DNA of 64,000 nucleotides from Euglena gracilis. Its lineage: Eukaryota > Euglenida > Euglenophyceae > Euglenales. Below, in pieces: positions 31,628 to 44,139 of the stretch (position 1 is its first letter; each line of letters begins with the position of its first letter). The notes under the pieces were generated by a model. That model did not search any database. It was not told the DNA's origin and saw only the letters and a program-made list of their open reading frames with translations. The DNA lies in the NCBI GenBank assembly GCA_039621445.1, contig CP154956.1, positions 3,385,873 through 3,449,872 on the forward strand. The letters run 5' to 3'. The position numbers and the translations under genes were made by a program.

Positions 31628-31920
31628 CCACTGGCTAGCTAGTTTAGTCACTTGGAAAAGCCGCTACCTGGACCCCCCCGACTAGAAAAAAATTCCCTCG
31701 GTGCTGCACGTTGAAGTGGAAATGAGGTTTCAATGTGCTATTTTGGCTGATTTTGTCCCAAAATGGCCAAGAATGTACTTTTTTTCCCCCACTGGGTAAC
31801 CCTGCTAGCAGAGCCCCCCCCCCCCCCCAGGGGGGAGAGTACACCAGGATTTCCACCAGCCAAATTTGGACTAGATGCAGTTGAACTCCCTGGGTGCTGG
31901 AACCCTTAAGCAGAAGCCTG
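31628..31920. repeat. Dispersed repeat, copy 2
   Basis: Partner of 28080-28440, more diverged, with a long C-run at 31808-31829. Confidence 0.6.
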
Positions 31921-32430
31921 TATGACATGCATAACGAAAGAGATATTACTCTTTCGAGGCATTGGTTTGGCAGGAGGGGGGTTGAGGGAGGCAGGGGGAA
32001 GTAGGGGTCCCAGGTTTGTGTTCTGTCTGTAATCCACATATTTTTTCTCTGTTTGCTTGTTGCTTGTTTGGTCATTTCTTTCTGTCAATCGCTCTTTCAT
32101 TCCTTCTTTACTCATTGATAACCCATATTATGAAGAATGTTCTATAAATGTCAACCACCAGGAAGGCCCCTGTGGATGTGAGTTTCTGTGCAAAGCAGGA
32201 GGATCCAAACCTGAGGATATCATATTCTGGTGCGACAGCATGCACGTTGCTCTGTGCTTCTGTGTGCCCTGTCACAGAAAAAAAAAGGAGAAAGAAAGAA
32301 AACGATTTGAAAACAAAAGCACTTTATCTGTTCTGAACACTACCTTTGGTTTCATGCTGTGTAGGTTTTCACGGGTTTTTTTTTATTCCTCATTGACTGT
32401 TGTTCACAGAAAACGGGTTATATGTTGTGT

Positions 32431-32470
32431 GGTAATGTAATGTAATGTAATGCAATGTAATGTACACATG
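32431..32470. repeat. (TAATG)n pentamer repeat
   Basis: Six to seven TAATG/CAATG units. No gene recognised in 31920-33550. Confidence 0.85.
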
Positions 32471-33556
32471 TAACTACACACAGTATACATATAATACACA
32501 CACATATAATGTGCACAGGTGTGGATACATGTTGCATGCAAAAGTGCCAAAAAAAAATGTAGATTGATAAAAAAGGTGTAAATAAGCTGACGTGTCAACT
32601 CATGCTGTGCCTTGCTTTGACCTTTGCAAAATGCCACAACTTACAGCCTGCAAAGTGTTTCGTGCTTGAGTTTTTGGGGAAATGTGCCCATTTGATTAAA
32701 AGAACCAGGGGCGGAGCGCACCAGCCAGGCTGAGGAGCAAAGTGCTGTGGCCGGCCATGGAAGGCGAGGGCTGACGGCCTGCAGAGCGGGGGGGGGGGGG
32801 CAGTCGGCAGCGCCCGGCTGGCGCACGCCAGGTGAGCGAGATGGGGTCGAAAGGAAAATGGCGGTGGGCAGAGAAAATCCATGAACCCCCAAAAAATCAC
32901 GGAATCGAAAAAATCATGCAACCCAAAAAATCATGCAACCTGAAACGTAGAAAATCAAAATCACTTAACGACCCCACCCCCCAGGGTCGTTAAGCTCGGG
33001 ATCAGGAAAATCTGGGCTGGCTGGAAAGAGGCTGCTGGCTGCCCCCACCCCTCGGGGCGGGGTGGTGGGGCTGGACCTGGCTGGGTTCATCCTGGAAATT
33101 CAAAGCAGCAAAAAAAAATGCCCTCAAAATCAACAACGCACGTTTGCAACACATGGTTTGTCTAACTCCAGATTGGGAACTGGAAAGCACCAATTTTTAC
33201 CAGTTTTTGGAGCAAGAAACCAGTTACCATTCCAGCCACCCTTTGTACGGCTGGTCAAGAAACAGAATTAATCGATGGGGGGCGGGGTCCTGTCTGGCTG
33301 TCTGGGAAAAGCCTGTCGCTTCGAAAAAAGCCGCTGGCTGCCTAGTCCCTCCAGCGAGATCCTAAACATTCGCAAAAATGCCAGGTAGTCAGTTTGGGGG
33401 TATCCCATATTTCTGGGCCTTCTGGCATCGCCCAATCCAATGACATAACCCATAAGCTCTTGCTCTCTTGATCTTGAATCCTCCTTTTTAAAAAAAAACA
33501 TGTCACCAAAAACACCCAATCCAACGTGCCAATCTTGCAGCAAGAAAGAGACTCAC

Positions 33557-33644
33557 CTGCATTCCGGAGGCCGGCCCACAACAGCAGCGACCCCAATGCG
33601 GCCACCAGAGCAACGCTGAACTGCGGCCGCCGCACCGACAGCCC
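33557..33644 (-). CDS. Exon-like patch with a transmembrane segment
   Basis: Minus-strand acceptor CTGTCAG before 33644 and strong donor GTGAGTC at 33556. The frame encodes LSVRRPQF followed by a hydrophobic stretch SVALVAALGSLLLWAGL, ending in phase 1. It could be the membrane-anchor exon of an unidentified minus-strand gene. Other frames are also open, so support is limited. Confidence 0.35.
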
Positions 33645-33854
33645 CTGACAGACAAACACACCATTGTAGTTGCTCAGTTGGGCCCAAGCACTCCACCCTT
33701 GGAATTTGGGGGACTCGGGAAAAAAAAACTTGCGGAGAGTGCGCGACCGACATCAAACAACGTGAATATTCTGCTAAAAGACTTTGGGGAAACCGCCATG
33801 GGCAGCCCAGTGCCAAACTCCCAGACATGATCTTTCAGGGCGTGCATGGCATGT

Positions 33855-33935
33855 ACACAGCACAGCACGGCTCGGCACGGCATGGCACGGCATGGCATGG
33901 CTCGGCACGGCATGGCACGGCTCGGTCCGGCACGC
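33855..33935. repeat. (GGCAC/GGCAT/GGCTC)n pentamer repeat
   Basis: About 15 pentamers of the type GGCAY or GGCTC. Confidence 0.85.
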
Positions 33936-34219
33936 GGGGTCTCAGGCTTTCGGGGGGGGGGGGGCACGCCTCAGTCAGGACACCCCACTTGCCGTCGGCC
34001 CGAAGTCGTCCAGGGCCACTGAAGGGTCGTGCAAGGCGGGGGCAGACCACTTGCGGGATGGCCCACAAATGGGCCCTTTCCGGGCTTGCAGTACTTTGAC
34101 CCCAGAGTGCCTCGACCGAGTGCCCAAGCATGTTTGGTCTGGTCATCCCCCCCCCTAGAGGGAAGTCGGATCTGGGTGCCTTGGAGGAGCCTTTGGGATG
34201 GAGACCAGGCTTTTTTTTT

Positions 34220-34465
34220 AACTGACCGGGGGGGGGGGTGCTGTAGGGTGCCTGCCCCGAGCAGGCACACCCCCCGGGGGGGTCAGGGGGACCCAGAAAA
34301 CTTTCATTGAAATGGCCTTTTCCGGGCCCCCGGCGCCTGCGGCGCCGGGGTCAGAGGGGGGGTGCCTGCTATGGGCAGGCACCCCCAAAAACCCGACCCC
34401 CCCCCGGGGGGTCGGGGTTTTCGGGGTGCCTGCCCATAGCCCCCCGTAGGGTAGGCACCCGACTG
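34220..34465. repeat. Cluster of strong GC hairpins
   Basis: Successive inverted repeats: GTGCCTGCCCCGAGCAGGCAC-like stem, GGCGCCTGCGGCGCC, a GTGCCTGC/GCAGGCAC stem, and CCCCGACCCC/GGGGTCGGGG. Non-coding. Confidence 0.75.
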
Positions 34466-34899
34466 GAAAAAAAAGCCTGAAGAGGACGTCTTAAAAGTCA
34501 TGGTAAAGAATCTGGCAACAAGCAGCTGGAAAAAGGCAACTCATCCTAAACCGCCTCCCAAATATAATTCTCCGGGTATAATATTCTTTCGCCCGAAATC
34601 AAGGGCCAGGGGGGTAATGTTTGGGGTTGGTTATACGTCGGACATTTTTGGGGCAAACCACACCGCGAAAATAGCGAAAAGTTTTCTTCCGGCGCTGCAT
34701 GCCTGGAAGCGCTTGAAAAAATGTCTTTTCCTTCAGGTTGCACATTTCAATGATGCTTGGGCATTTTCCACATGAAAATTGTTTTCGGTGCCCAGCTCTG
34801 CGAAGCCAAAAACCTTGTCCACGAAGGTCGCAACAAGTCCAAGAAATCCTCCTATGGTGTTGTCGGGGGGGGGGGAGTTTTAGCTTGGATCTCGAAGTC

Positions 34900-35101
34900 G
34901 GCCGTGGGGTCCAAAAGCTGGAGGTCACCCAAATGGGTTTCCCCAAAGGGAAACCCTCCCCCCAAACATGACCCCCCAAAATATAACCCCCCTGGGACCC
35001 CAGGAGGGGGGGTCAAATTTCAGGGGGTCATGTTTGGGAGGGAAGGGTTTCCCTTTGGGAAATCACATTTGGGTGACCTCCAGCTTTTGGACCCCACGGC
35101 C
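34900..35101. repeat. Long inverted repeat, about 75-bp arms
   Basis: Left arm 34900-34976 starts GGCCGTGGGGTCC and contains GCTGGAGGTCACCCAAATG; right arm 35022-35101 is its near-perfect complement. A 45-bp loop carries GGGACCCCAGG. It may be a foldback element; no target duplication seen. Confidence 0.85.
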
Positions 35102-35639
35102 AGCTAGTCAGTGGGGGCGGGCCAGTGTCACGAAGCGGTGTGGACGGGAGGGAGCGTCGGGGGCGCGGCCGGCAGTGGAGAGCACCGGCCGTCCGAAGCG
35201 CAGGGCTCCTTGCCGACAGGGAAACCACGGCAAGGGCCACAGGGGAAATGCAGGAAGGCGATGAGAACAGAGCCCATATTTGTCAGACTACAACGCGTTG
35301 CCGCACCTTTTTTGTGTTGATATCATTTTCACTTGTGTATCTTATATTTCATGGAATTTTGTGTACGTTTTGTCTGTGTTCCGTTGCATTTTATTGTGTT
35401 TGGTTGCATTGCACACAAATCTACCCATTTGGTATCCTCCAGAGGATGCGGGTTGAGGTTTGCATTCAGAACACATTTGTGGGAGAGTTTGGGTTGGCAG
35501 CCCAGGATTCCCCTGCCTGGGGAGGCAGCCAATTGCCCTCCACAGTGCCCACAGAAGTGGTAGCAGAAGACATCAGCATCGATGCCAGAGAATTTTTCAC
35601 AACTTCTATATATCTATTTGTATTCTAAGAGATTTTTGT

Positions 35640-35815
35640 AGACACACAAATAAGCACACACACAAACGCACGCACACACACACACACACACACGCAGGCA
35701 TACACACAAGGCACACGTATTCACACACACGTACACATATCCACACACATACAAACACATACACATGCACACATGCACAACACCATACGCGCACACGCGC
35801 ACACATGCAGGAGTT
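35640..35815. repeat. (CA)n-rich microsatellite
   Basis: Interrupted ACACAC blocks with CGCA and CATA variants. Confidence 0.9.
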
Positions 35816-35979
35816 GCAAGGCCTTCACCCATCCCAAAAACCACACCCCAAAGGGGGGATCCCACCACTCGTTGGCCACACCCCTGGATCCGCACTTCTT
35901 CCTTGAACAAAAAATGCAGCTCATTGGGCTATCCTTTGGGCACAGGTTGCTGGGAGGCGGGGTCCGCTCAACCTGCCAG

Positions 35980-36395
35980 CATACATCTCTTTAAGGACCG
36001 GGGGGGGTTGCTGGGCTAGGGCTAGAAATTTGGGCTGGCTAAAAATTTGGGTTGGCTAGCCCGCCCCCCTCGGGGGGGGGGGGGGGCTGGACCCCGGCTG
36101 GACCCGAACCGCCCAAAAATGACCTGCAAAACACAGTTTTGAAAAAATGATGCATCTGAAACCCCCCAAAATGCCCCAAACGCCCCCCAAACCCCATTTT
36201 TAGCCACTTTTGAACACAATTTTTCAAAAAATTTCGATCCCCAATTTGGACCCCCAAAAAGGGGCTGGCTAGCTAGGGCTAGCAGCACACCCCCCCCAGG
36301 GGGAGGGGGCTGCTGCGGCTGGGCTGGGCACAAATCGGGGCTGGCTGCAGCCGCCCCCCCCCTGGGGGGGTCGCAAAACCTTAAAGAGATGTATG
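35980..36395. mobile_element. Small TIR element with G-rich hairpins
   Basis: 17-bp perfect inverted ends CATACATCTCTTTAAGG / CCTTAAAGAGATGTATG. Flanks CCTGCCAG and CCCACCAG match at six of eight positions, a possible aged 8-bp duplication. The interior is rich in GGGCTGGCTAG and C/G runs. Confidence 0.65.
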
Positions 36396-36440
36396 CCCAC
36401 CAGCCCGGGTCCAACGGGGAATAAACCCCCTGGCCGTGAC

Positions 36441-36539
36441 CTGGGGGGCACTGTGGCCCCCCGCGGCGGTGAGAAGGAGCGCCGCGCCACACAGCCCGGC
36501 GGCGAGGGGGAGCCAGACGGGGGGCCGGGACGGTGCCAT
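36441..36539 (-). CDS. First exon with signal peptide, gene unidentified
   Basis: ATG at 36539; 33 codons ending CCCCAG before a GT donor. The peptide MAPSRPPVWLPLAAGLCG continues into a hydrophobic ALLLTAAGG and then a polar end, a textbook secretory signal. The downstream exon was not found. Codon composition is strongly GC-rich compared with surrounding AT-richer sequence. Confidence 0.4.
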
Positions 36540-37824
36540 GCGGTCCCCTGCGGTGTGGCGACACGCACAGGCGCAAAGCGGGGCACACAGCGGGGCCCAA
36601 TGCCTAATTTCATCGGGCATCGAGAAAAGACGCCAGAGGAAATTTTCTGGCAGGAAGACGCCACAAACTTTGGCGTCACAATTCCTCCCCACGTGGGCCA
36701 CAGTCATGGGCTTGTTACTTGGATTTACGAGGCAAATAATTTGCTTCAGGCACAAATTTTTTTCCAGGGTTTCTCCTCTTTGAGGTCATTTCCATTTGTC
36801 AGTTTACCAAATTTCCAAGGTTCTAATGGGGAGGGGGGCGGGGGTTGTCAGGCCCAAAAACACAAAATAAAAAAAATCACATGGAATACGTAAGCAGGAC
36901 ACAAAGGCGCTGTAAATACAAAACAGCGCTGTAAATTCCAGAAAACAAACCAGCTTCCCCGTTGGTATTGATTCTCCTGGCCAAGGCTGACTCGTGGGAA
37001 GATGAGGAGATTTTCGAGACGGTTGACATGAGGTGAGCAGATCGGTCACCTCTGCGTCCTGGCATTTTAACCCTCCATCTCATTTTCCGACATCTTGTTC
37101 TGGGGGCCATCCAATGAATGCAATTTTAAACTGGCATTGAAAAAGTAGTTGTGAGGAAATATGAAAATTGCTGCAAAGGCGTCGCAGGCACTGGGAAGAA
37201 AACTGAACAGAAATCGGTGTTACCGGGGAAGCCAAGAGGCGAGTTTTCCGTCCTCAAGGGTAACATTATGGGGGAGGTAATTTGAATCACAGGAGAACTT
37301 GACCACAGACACACAAGAAAATTTTTTCGTTTTTAAATAAAATTATATACTTTATACTTATTAAAATTATAAAGAAAATTTGTAAATTTTTTGCTTCCTT
37401 TAAAACAAATTAAATTAACTCAAACTTTCGCCTTTTCGCTGAACGGTGGGGGAGTTCCAGGTAAAAGCTAAAAGCTACTGTGAAAGGCCACTTTGAAAGA
37501 TAAAAGAACGATGCACACAGCCACACGAGGGAGGGGAAGGGGGGCGATTATCTGGAAAGGGCCGCATGGCGAACCGTCAGCCTCTCTGGGAAGGGGTCTC
37601 AAAGCACCCCTGTGATGAGCTGTGATGAGGTGCTGTACAGTGGGGGGGGGGGGAAGAGGGCAGTAGCTGGCCGACTTAGGGGGCCGCTGCGGTGGAGGCG
37701 GGCCAGGACGTGCAAGCAGGGGGGCGGTGATACGGCAGCGGGAGACCAACGTTTCGGGGGGCGCTGCGAGGGACACAAATGTCGTGCAGTGGGCTGCCCA
37801 ACCCACTTGTTGTATACATATATC

Positions 37825-37853
37825 CTATATATATATATATATATATATATATA
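37825..37853. repeat. (TA)n microsatellite
   Basis: About 14 TA units embedded in TATACATA sequence. Confidence 0.9.
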
Positions 37854-39314
37854 CTTCTTGTATACATATGTTGTATGTCTATGCATACAACATAGACATA
37901 GACTTAACACGCAAGATCTGCTCCGTGCAGTATTTAAGACCCACCAGGTGGGAGGAGGTCCCTTCCACTCTTCCAAAACCATTCCAAAAAAACCGCTTCG
38001 TGTTAAACCACTCAGTCGCTACCTCCCCCCCCAGGGTCAGCCACTCTGGAATCCAAGGGAAATTTGACCACAAACTCGGAAAAAAGGCCAAAAGTTTCTT
38101 CGGCGCCATTGGCGCCGGGTCATTTTGGTGGTGTATTGCCGGAGGGGGGGAGGGGGTCCGGGCCAAACACCAATGAAAAAACCAAAGGGGGGTCTGCCAG
38201 TGATTAAATAATTGTGTGATCTGGCCACAGAGAAAAATTAATTGGCATCCATCAACCTCCTGGGAGAGGAGCAACATGCCCTTAGCCAAACTTTGAAAAA
38301 GCTGGGGATTCAACGCACGCAGAATGCAGCATTTGATCCGATCAAAAACCAAATTTCATTCCTGCGACTCACGAGTTTCAAAAGTGGTGTGTGCCCCCCT
38401 GGCATTGTTGCCCCAACAGTTCAGGGCCCAACTTCAGGGAGGCCAGGTTGGCTCCAACGACCCGGGGTCAACGAGCCAGGGGAGTGGCATGTATCCTATA
38501 ACGTGCAACTTTGCGTGCATATGTGGGCAGGCGTTCATTAAAAGCCAGCCATTGATTGGCCACCTGGGTGACCTAAGACGTGGGCAAGACACCCTCTGAC
38601 TCGAGCCAACCCTCTCATGACAGAGTCTCGGGGAATAATAAATGAACAGCTCGAACACAAACTTCCCCACCAATGATGACGATGCACATGCACAAGCATT
38701 TCGTCACAGAACTGCACGCCCTCGTTTCCAGAATAACTCCCAGCGGAATGAATACCAAGAAAATCAACAATGGACAATGGTTCACGAAGTGCAAAACTTG
38801 CAAAAATGTTACACAAGACATGAGGCAAGCATACTCCTCGGCTTCAAGGCACATCTCAGTCAGCTCCGCTCACTGCAAAGCGCCGGGAGTATTTTTCAAA
38901 AACCGTCACTCATTGAAATTGAATTGAAATCGAAACCCTCACCAAAAACAAAACAAAAACGTAAAACAAAAGGGCCAAGGATCGGTGCCACCGGTGCACC
39001 CAACCTTGGGACATCCCACACAGCTGAAAACCTGGGCCCTAAAAATCTGCAGCTGCGCCCCATAATTTAACCTACGCTGGGGGCGGGGCAATCGATAAGG
39101 ATTCGCAATCCTCCCACTTCCTGCTGGCCCCTTACACCGTGAGGATGGGGTGGGTCGACCCACCCACCCGCCACAACACCACAATTCCTTCGGTGCCAAA
39201 GGTGCAGAAAAACCCAAAAAACGGGGGCCAAGGAAAACAAGGAAGGGCTCGTGGGGGGGGTCGCCACCAGGGGGGGGTTAATGTAGTAAGGCTCTCTTTC
39301 CAAAAATATGCGGC

Positions 39315-39605
39315 ATCATGCTGGATAACAAAGAAAAAAATGCGGAACAAAAACATGCGGCACCAAAAAATGCGGAACAAACAAAAAGCGGAGCAAAAAA
39401 AATGCGGCACAAAAAAAGATGTGGAACAAAAAATGCGGGGAAAAAAAGAGAAACAAAAAAAGCGGAGAAAAAAATGCAGAAAAAATGCGGGAAAAAATGC
39501 GAAGCAAAAAAATGCGGAGCGAAAAAAATGCGGAACAAAAAAATGCGGAACAAAAAATGCGGGACAAAAAATGCGGAACAAGAAACTGCGGAGCAAAAAA
39601 CTGTC
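39315..39605 (+). repeat. Degenerate tandem AAAAAATGCGGAACAA-like repeat
   Basis: About 18 units of 14-19 bp, each an A-run plus TGCGG(A/G)(A/G)CAA. The Lys/Asn-rich frames across it are by-products. Confidence 0.85.
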
Positions 39606-42600
39606 AATGTACTCATCCCAAAATGACACAAAATGCCTCCAAGATGAACCCGTCTAAAACGACACCCTGCGGAATTATGTGAAAGAAATGTATTTTCTGG
39701 GCCAGGCTTCTGATAACCAACCCCAGGGGAGGGGGGGGGCACCCTCCCCCCCCGGGGGGGGGAATAATACCACAAACTCAAATCGTTTAATTTCAAATTG
39801 CACCACAACAAAATTATGGATTTTGTGTTTCAACAAAATGAAATTCTCCAAATTCAAAAAAAGTCCTTAACGTCAGGGAAAAACCCACAACGCACACAGC
39901 AAAATCCCACTGGGATTTTGTGAACAAATTCCAAAAAAAAAACCCTTGAAATAATTTCCCCAAAAATCGGTCCTCGAAAAGAGGGAAAAACCTGGAAAAA
40001 ATTGAAAAGAAAGACAAGAATTACAAAAGATCAAGCAAATATGTCAGAATGTGAAAATGTGGGGGAAAATGCAGAAAATAATGAGCAAATATGCAAAACC
40101 TGAGGGCAAATGCGACTCTTTGCCAGCTCTAGTGCACAGTGCCGGAAGAAAATTATTTGCAATTTTGGCTTTCGGAGAAGCAGGGGTGCGTTGGTCCGCC
40201 CCGTCGCAAAATCTGGGGAGGAGTGGTCTGCAGGCCCACAACCTTGACCACGTAGGAGCCTGGGGGGGGGGGGGGGGGCGGATCCACCCACCTCCCCACG
40301 TCCCACCTCAAAATGAAGGGCTTCCATAAATCCCTTCAACCTGAGAATCAGTTTGGAATGTCCATTGTAACATGAAATAATAATAACCCCCTCCTCCACA
40401 CTACAATGAACCAAAGAAAACACGGAGGACAATGCAATAGAAACGTTTGAGAAATCACAAAACTCGAGGAAATCAAACCTGAAGCGCTTTTGGGTCAATT
40501 TCAACCTTGAAAATTATGCGGGATTATAAAATTATAAAACTATTCGGGATTATAGGGGAATATGTGATAATCACATTCATCATGCGGAAAAATTCAAAAC
40601 AAAGAGTGAAGAAAATGCATAAAAAACATAGAAAACTCTGAGTATAGTGGAAAATGGAAAATATGCAAATGCGACCTCAGAACATTCCAAATTACTTCGC
40701 GATTCAGAAGACATACGGGCAGCGTCCACCTCAAATACAACTTTGTTCCAGTGCAGCAGATCTTCGAGGTGAGTGTTGGAGGCTGAAAAAGAGCAGGAAA
40801 GATCAAGCTACAAATGGGTAGTGAAAATACAAAATGCATAATGAAGCATAAAGATGATGCGAGCCAATTATGAAACGTAAAAATAATAATAATATACGTT
40901 GATGATGAAAAATGCAATCAATAGAACCGGAGGAATTGAATAAGGTACATTCAAAAAGCAAAAAAATTGTTACTTGGGGTTACTTAGGGTTACAGGCAGC
41001 AGGGGGGGGGGGTGTTGTTGGCAACCACCATACGCAAAAACCACGCAAAAAAGCAGTGGAATCGTGATCTCACCACATGAATTCAAACAACACCAGCAGC
41101 AACCTTTGGCAGAGTTCCACTTACAGAGGGATCATTGTGATAAAAAACAAAAAAAGGGATCATCGTTTAAGGTGTCCGAACCCACCACTGACTGGTTTTT
41201 TTTTGGACTGACTGAATGGTTTTTGGGGGTGGGGTCGGCCACGATAGGCCGACAAGCGCCGAAGATGGAAAATTTGGGGGGGGGTTGGCCAAAATCCATT
41301 GATTTGAGCCTTTTGCCAAAGTGACTGACCCTGTGGGGGGAGAGGAAACGGTTATGGTTCTTGAAAAATGACTGACTGGTTTTTTGAAAGAAACCTCCTG
41401 AGGGTCGGTATGGTAGATCCGAGTACTCACAAAGGGAAAATTGGAAACGCGTTTGGTCTCCTGGGATGCAAAGAATTTGGAGGTTCGTTTCAGCCAGCGA
41501 GGAGTAAAGGTTGTGGAGATAGCTTTGGGAACTGGCTACTCTCTCCCTCTCAGTGGAAACCACCCCTTGGGGAAAAAAAACGGCGACAACTGGCCTTTTC
41601 TGCAGTCGATCTGTGGCCTTAGTTGGGCTTTCAAGAAAGTGGTGAGTGGATGGGTTTCGGACCAGCCCCTGATATTAAACGAACGTGTGTGTGCCGGAGG
41701 GCACATTTTTTGGCTTCATGTTGCTTGCACCATTCGCCGGGAATGATGGGGAATGGTGAGCTGGCGAAACGCCCCCCTCTGACAAATGACCCAACCCACC
41801 CCAAAAGCCCCCAATTTTGTCCAAACCCCTGGGATAAGAAAATACAAACTGCCTTCAGCAGGGCTGCTGACCCTGGGGCAGTCTATATTTATTTGTCTTT
41901 TTTTGAAAAAAAGACCCCAAAACAGAAAAAGACCCTCAAAAATCGCTGGGGTCATTCACGCCACCGGCCCGTCATCCATGTGGGGCCGAGTGCCAGGGGG
42001 GTGACAGGGGGTCCAGGGGGTGACAGACAGTGATGTTGATTGCTGCCGGACTGTAGGCATCATGTCAGGTACCAAACCCGTCGCCAGGCCAGGAGCCGTC
42101 AGGAGCACTTTCCTCGCACGCCATTGGGCCCCAATGCCAAGGCCAAGCGTCTCGTTGGCCACCTCCCCACCCACCCTGCCTGGCCCCCAGGGATCTCCCA
42201 CGGCGAGCCGCCGGAAGGCATTTCAAAGATTTTCCGGCGCTTCCAAGTGCAAGGCCACCCCGATGGCACGAAACGCCGGGGGTGGCGAAAGAGTGCCTGT
42301 AAAATTTCCCAGACACCAATTTTGGCTCAAAGAGGATGAAATTTCTGATATTTCGGCACTTTTGAGACCCAACAAATCATCCACGACTGAGGCCAATTGA
42401 CACTGGCGCAAAACACCAAAAGGAAAAATTGTGTTTTACTTTGGGAACCAAAAGAATGAAGGTATTTTTGGCCAAGGTTCAAGGTAAAATCCAGAAAAAT
42501 AATACCCCCAACTAAGACCCCGCCGAAATTTCCAAAAAAAAGACCCAAAAATAAGAGCCATTTATATTTTTATGTATTTTGGGGGGGTGGGTCTAAACTT

Positions 42601-42626
42601 GTGGGGCGGGGGGGGGGGTGGCACAC

Positions 42627-42713
42627 CGAAGCCCAGGTCCACATGAGTTAGTGTGCGATTGGCAGCCAAGCACTCGACGAGTGCCTCAACATGTGAGTCC
42701 TCGATGGACAAGC
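42627..42713 (-). CDS. LRR gene exon, type 1 (candidate last visible exon)
   Basis: 87 bp on the minus strand, acceptor CCCCCCAG before 42713, donor GTGTGC at 42626, phase 1 on both sides. Reads LSIEDSHVEALVECLAANRT then LTHVDL. Spacing of Leu and the L..L.L ending are those of a ribonuclease-inhibitor-like LRR. Best matches type 1 exons at 48218 and 51339. Confidence 0.7.
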
Positions 42714-42984
42714 CTGGGGGGCCATTGATCAGATGCATGTCTGAGGCGCCGGGCACAGGTCCGATAGAGACCGTACCGTTGCTTAGCGACCCTCGGGGGG
42801 GGGGGGGTCACTTTCCACTCTGAAAAAACACCAGTCAGTCAGTCTTTCCCAAAAAAAACCACTTTACTTCAGTCACTTTACCGACCGGCACTCGGGATGT
42901 GGGGCACTGTGGTGGACTTAGTGGACCTGTGGCGGGTACGGCCTGAGTAGCGCAGACAAAATACGTTAGGTGCATTATGCATGA

Positions 42985-43060
42985 TATGATATAAATTACG
43001 TGTACATATATGCATATATGTGTATAATATACGTATACATATAAATAAATCTATATATGT
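42985..43060. repeat. AT-rich TATA/CATA repeat
   Basis: Alternating TATATA/CATATA sequence in an LRR gene intron. Confidence 0.75.
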
Positions 43061-44139
43061 ACTTGTCACTCATTGTGAAGAGGAGAGAATGCCGGGGAGG
43101 ATGATGGAGCTTCAAATGAGGAGGAAATGAACATTTTGCCAAAAAAAGTTTTATAAAATCACACAAAAAATACGGCGCCTTCGGCCCCAGGTGGTCCGCC
43201 ACATATTATTTATGTTCAGGCATATCCCACCGGGGGGTGTGCGCTCTTGGCCAACCCCCGCCCCCCCACTGCACCCAGCCAAAGTTATCCGGTCACTCTA
43301 ACAGCCCCTCAACATGGGGGCCACCGGGGCACGGCGCCAATGTTGAGGTGGGTGTTCACCGGCGTCCCCAGTTGGCATCAGCCTCATCTTCCGCTGGTCC
43401 GAAAAAGTTCAAACAGTCTCCCCTCTCTGTGCCCCCAGTCCCGATGAGTGGTGAGTGCATGGGACAAGAGCAGAGGGCCTGCCGAAGTGGAAGGACCGCA
43501 TCGCGGGTGCACTTAGTGCGTGCGATCAGGTCTGCGAGGGGGTCGCTGTCACGCGCGGGTGGCTGGGAGATGCAGCAAAAACAAAAAGTGGAGCACATAA
43601 CATGGGCAAACCACCCGGACCATTGTTGTTTCTGCCCGCTGTGGGGGATCGTGTGTGGTTGGGGCGTGGGCAGAGCGGGATGGGGTAGAGGTGAGATTAG
43701 TGAGATGGTGGGAGGATGAAGGTGCGCGGATTGCTGGGAAGAGAGTGGGGCAGGGATGCGTTTTGTGGGCGTGGTGAGAGAAGTTTGCCAGGAATAGTAG
43801 ATCCAGACAGCAGTACGGGGCGTGGCATGCACATTTTGATAGCTTGAGTTCGGTGAGTGAGTGCGCCTGCGTGGGGGGTGATGGTGAAACCCGGTGCGAC
43901 TTGGGAACTGGTAGTGAGTGATATGGGGTGCAGTGAAGGCACAAATGTGTGTGCGTTGTTGGTGCTTCTGGGCGTGATTCCGTGGGAGTGAAGTGGTGAG
44001 TGAGTCAGGGGTTGTGTTGAGGGAGGGCCAGGGAGGGAAGAAGTGAGGGGTGTGCAGGAGCTGCGAAAGGGACTTGTTAAGGTCGATCCTGGTGAGATAG
44101 TGGAGGGGATCGGAGTCATACTCACGGGAAAATAATGGC

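Larger units (their letters stand above)
36600..42600. other. Largely non-coding region
   Basis: No gene I can support. Contains AT-rich 37320-37440, a TA/CA microsatellite at 37815-37910, the A-rich repeat at 39315-39610, the AT-rich 40480-40950 and many C/G runs. A plus-strand frame at 38490-38599 has CNFACICGQAF with a later His and a neighbour at 38750 has FTKCKTCKN; both are too little to call. Confidence 0.35.

Noticed and set aside
38490-38800. Zinc-finger-like Cys pairs on the plus strand
   Set aside because: Only partial C..C and CKTCK patterns in two different frames, without a complete finger.
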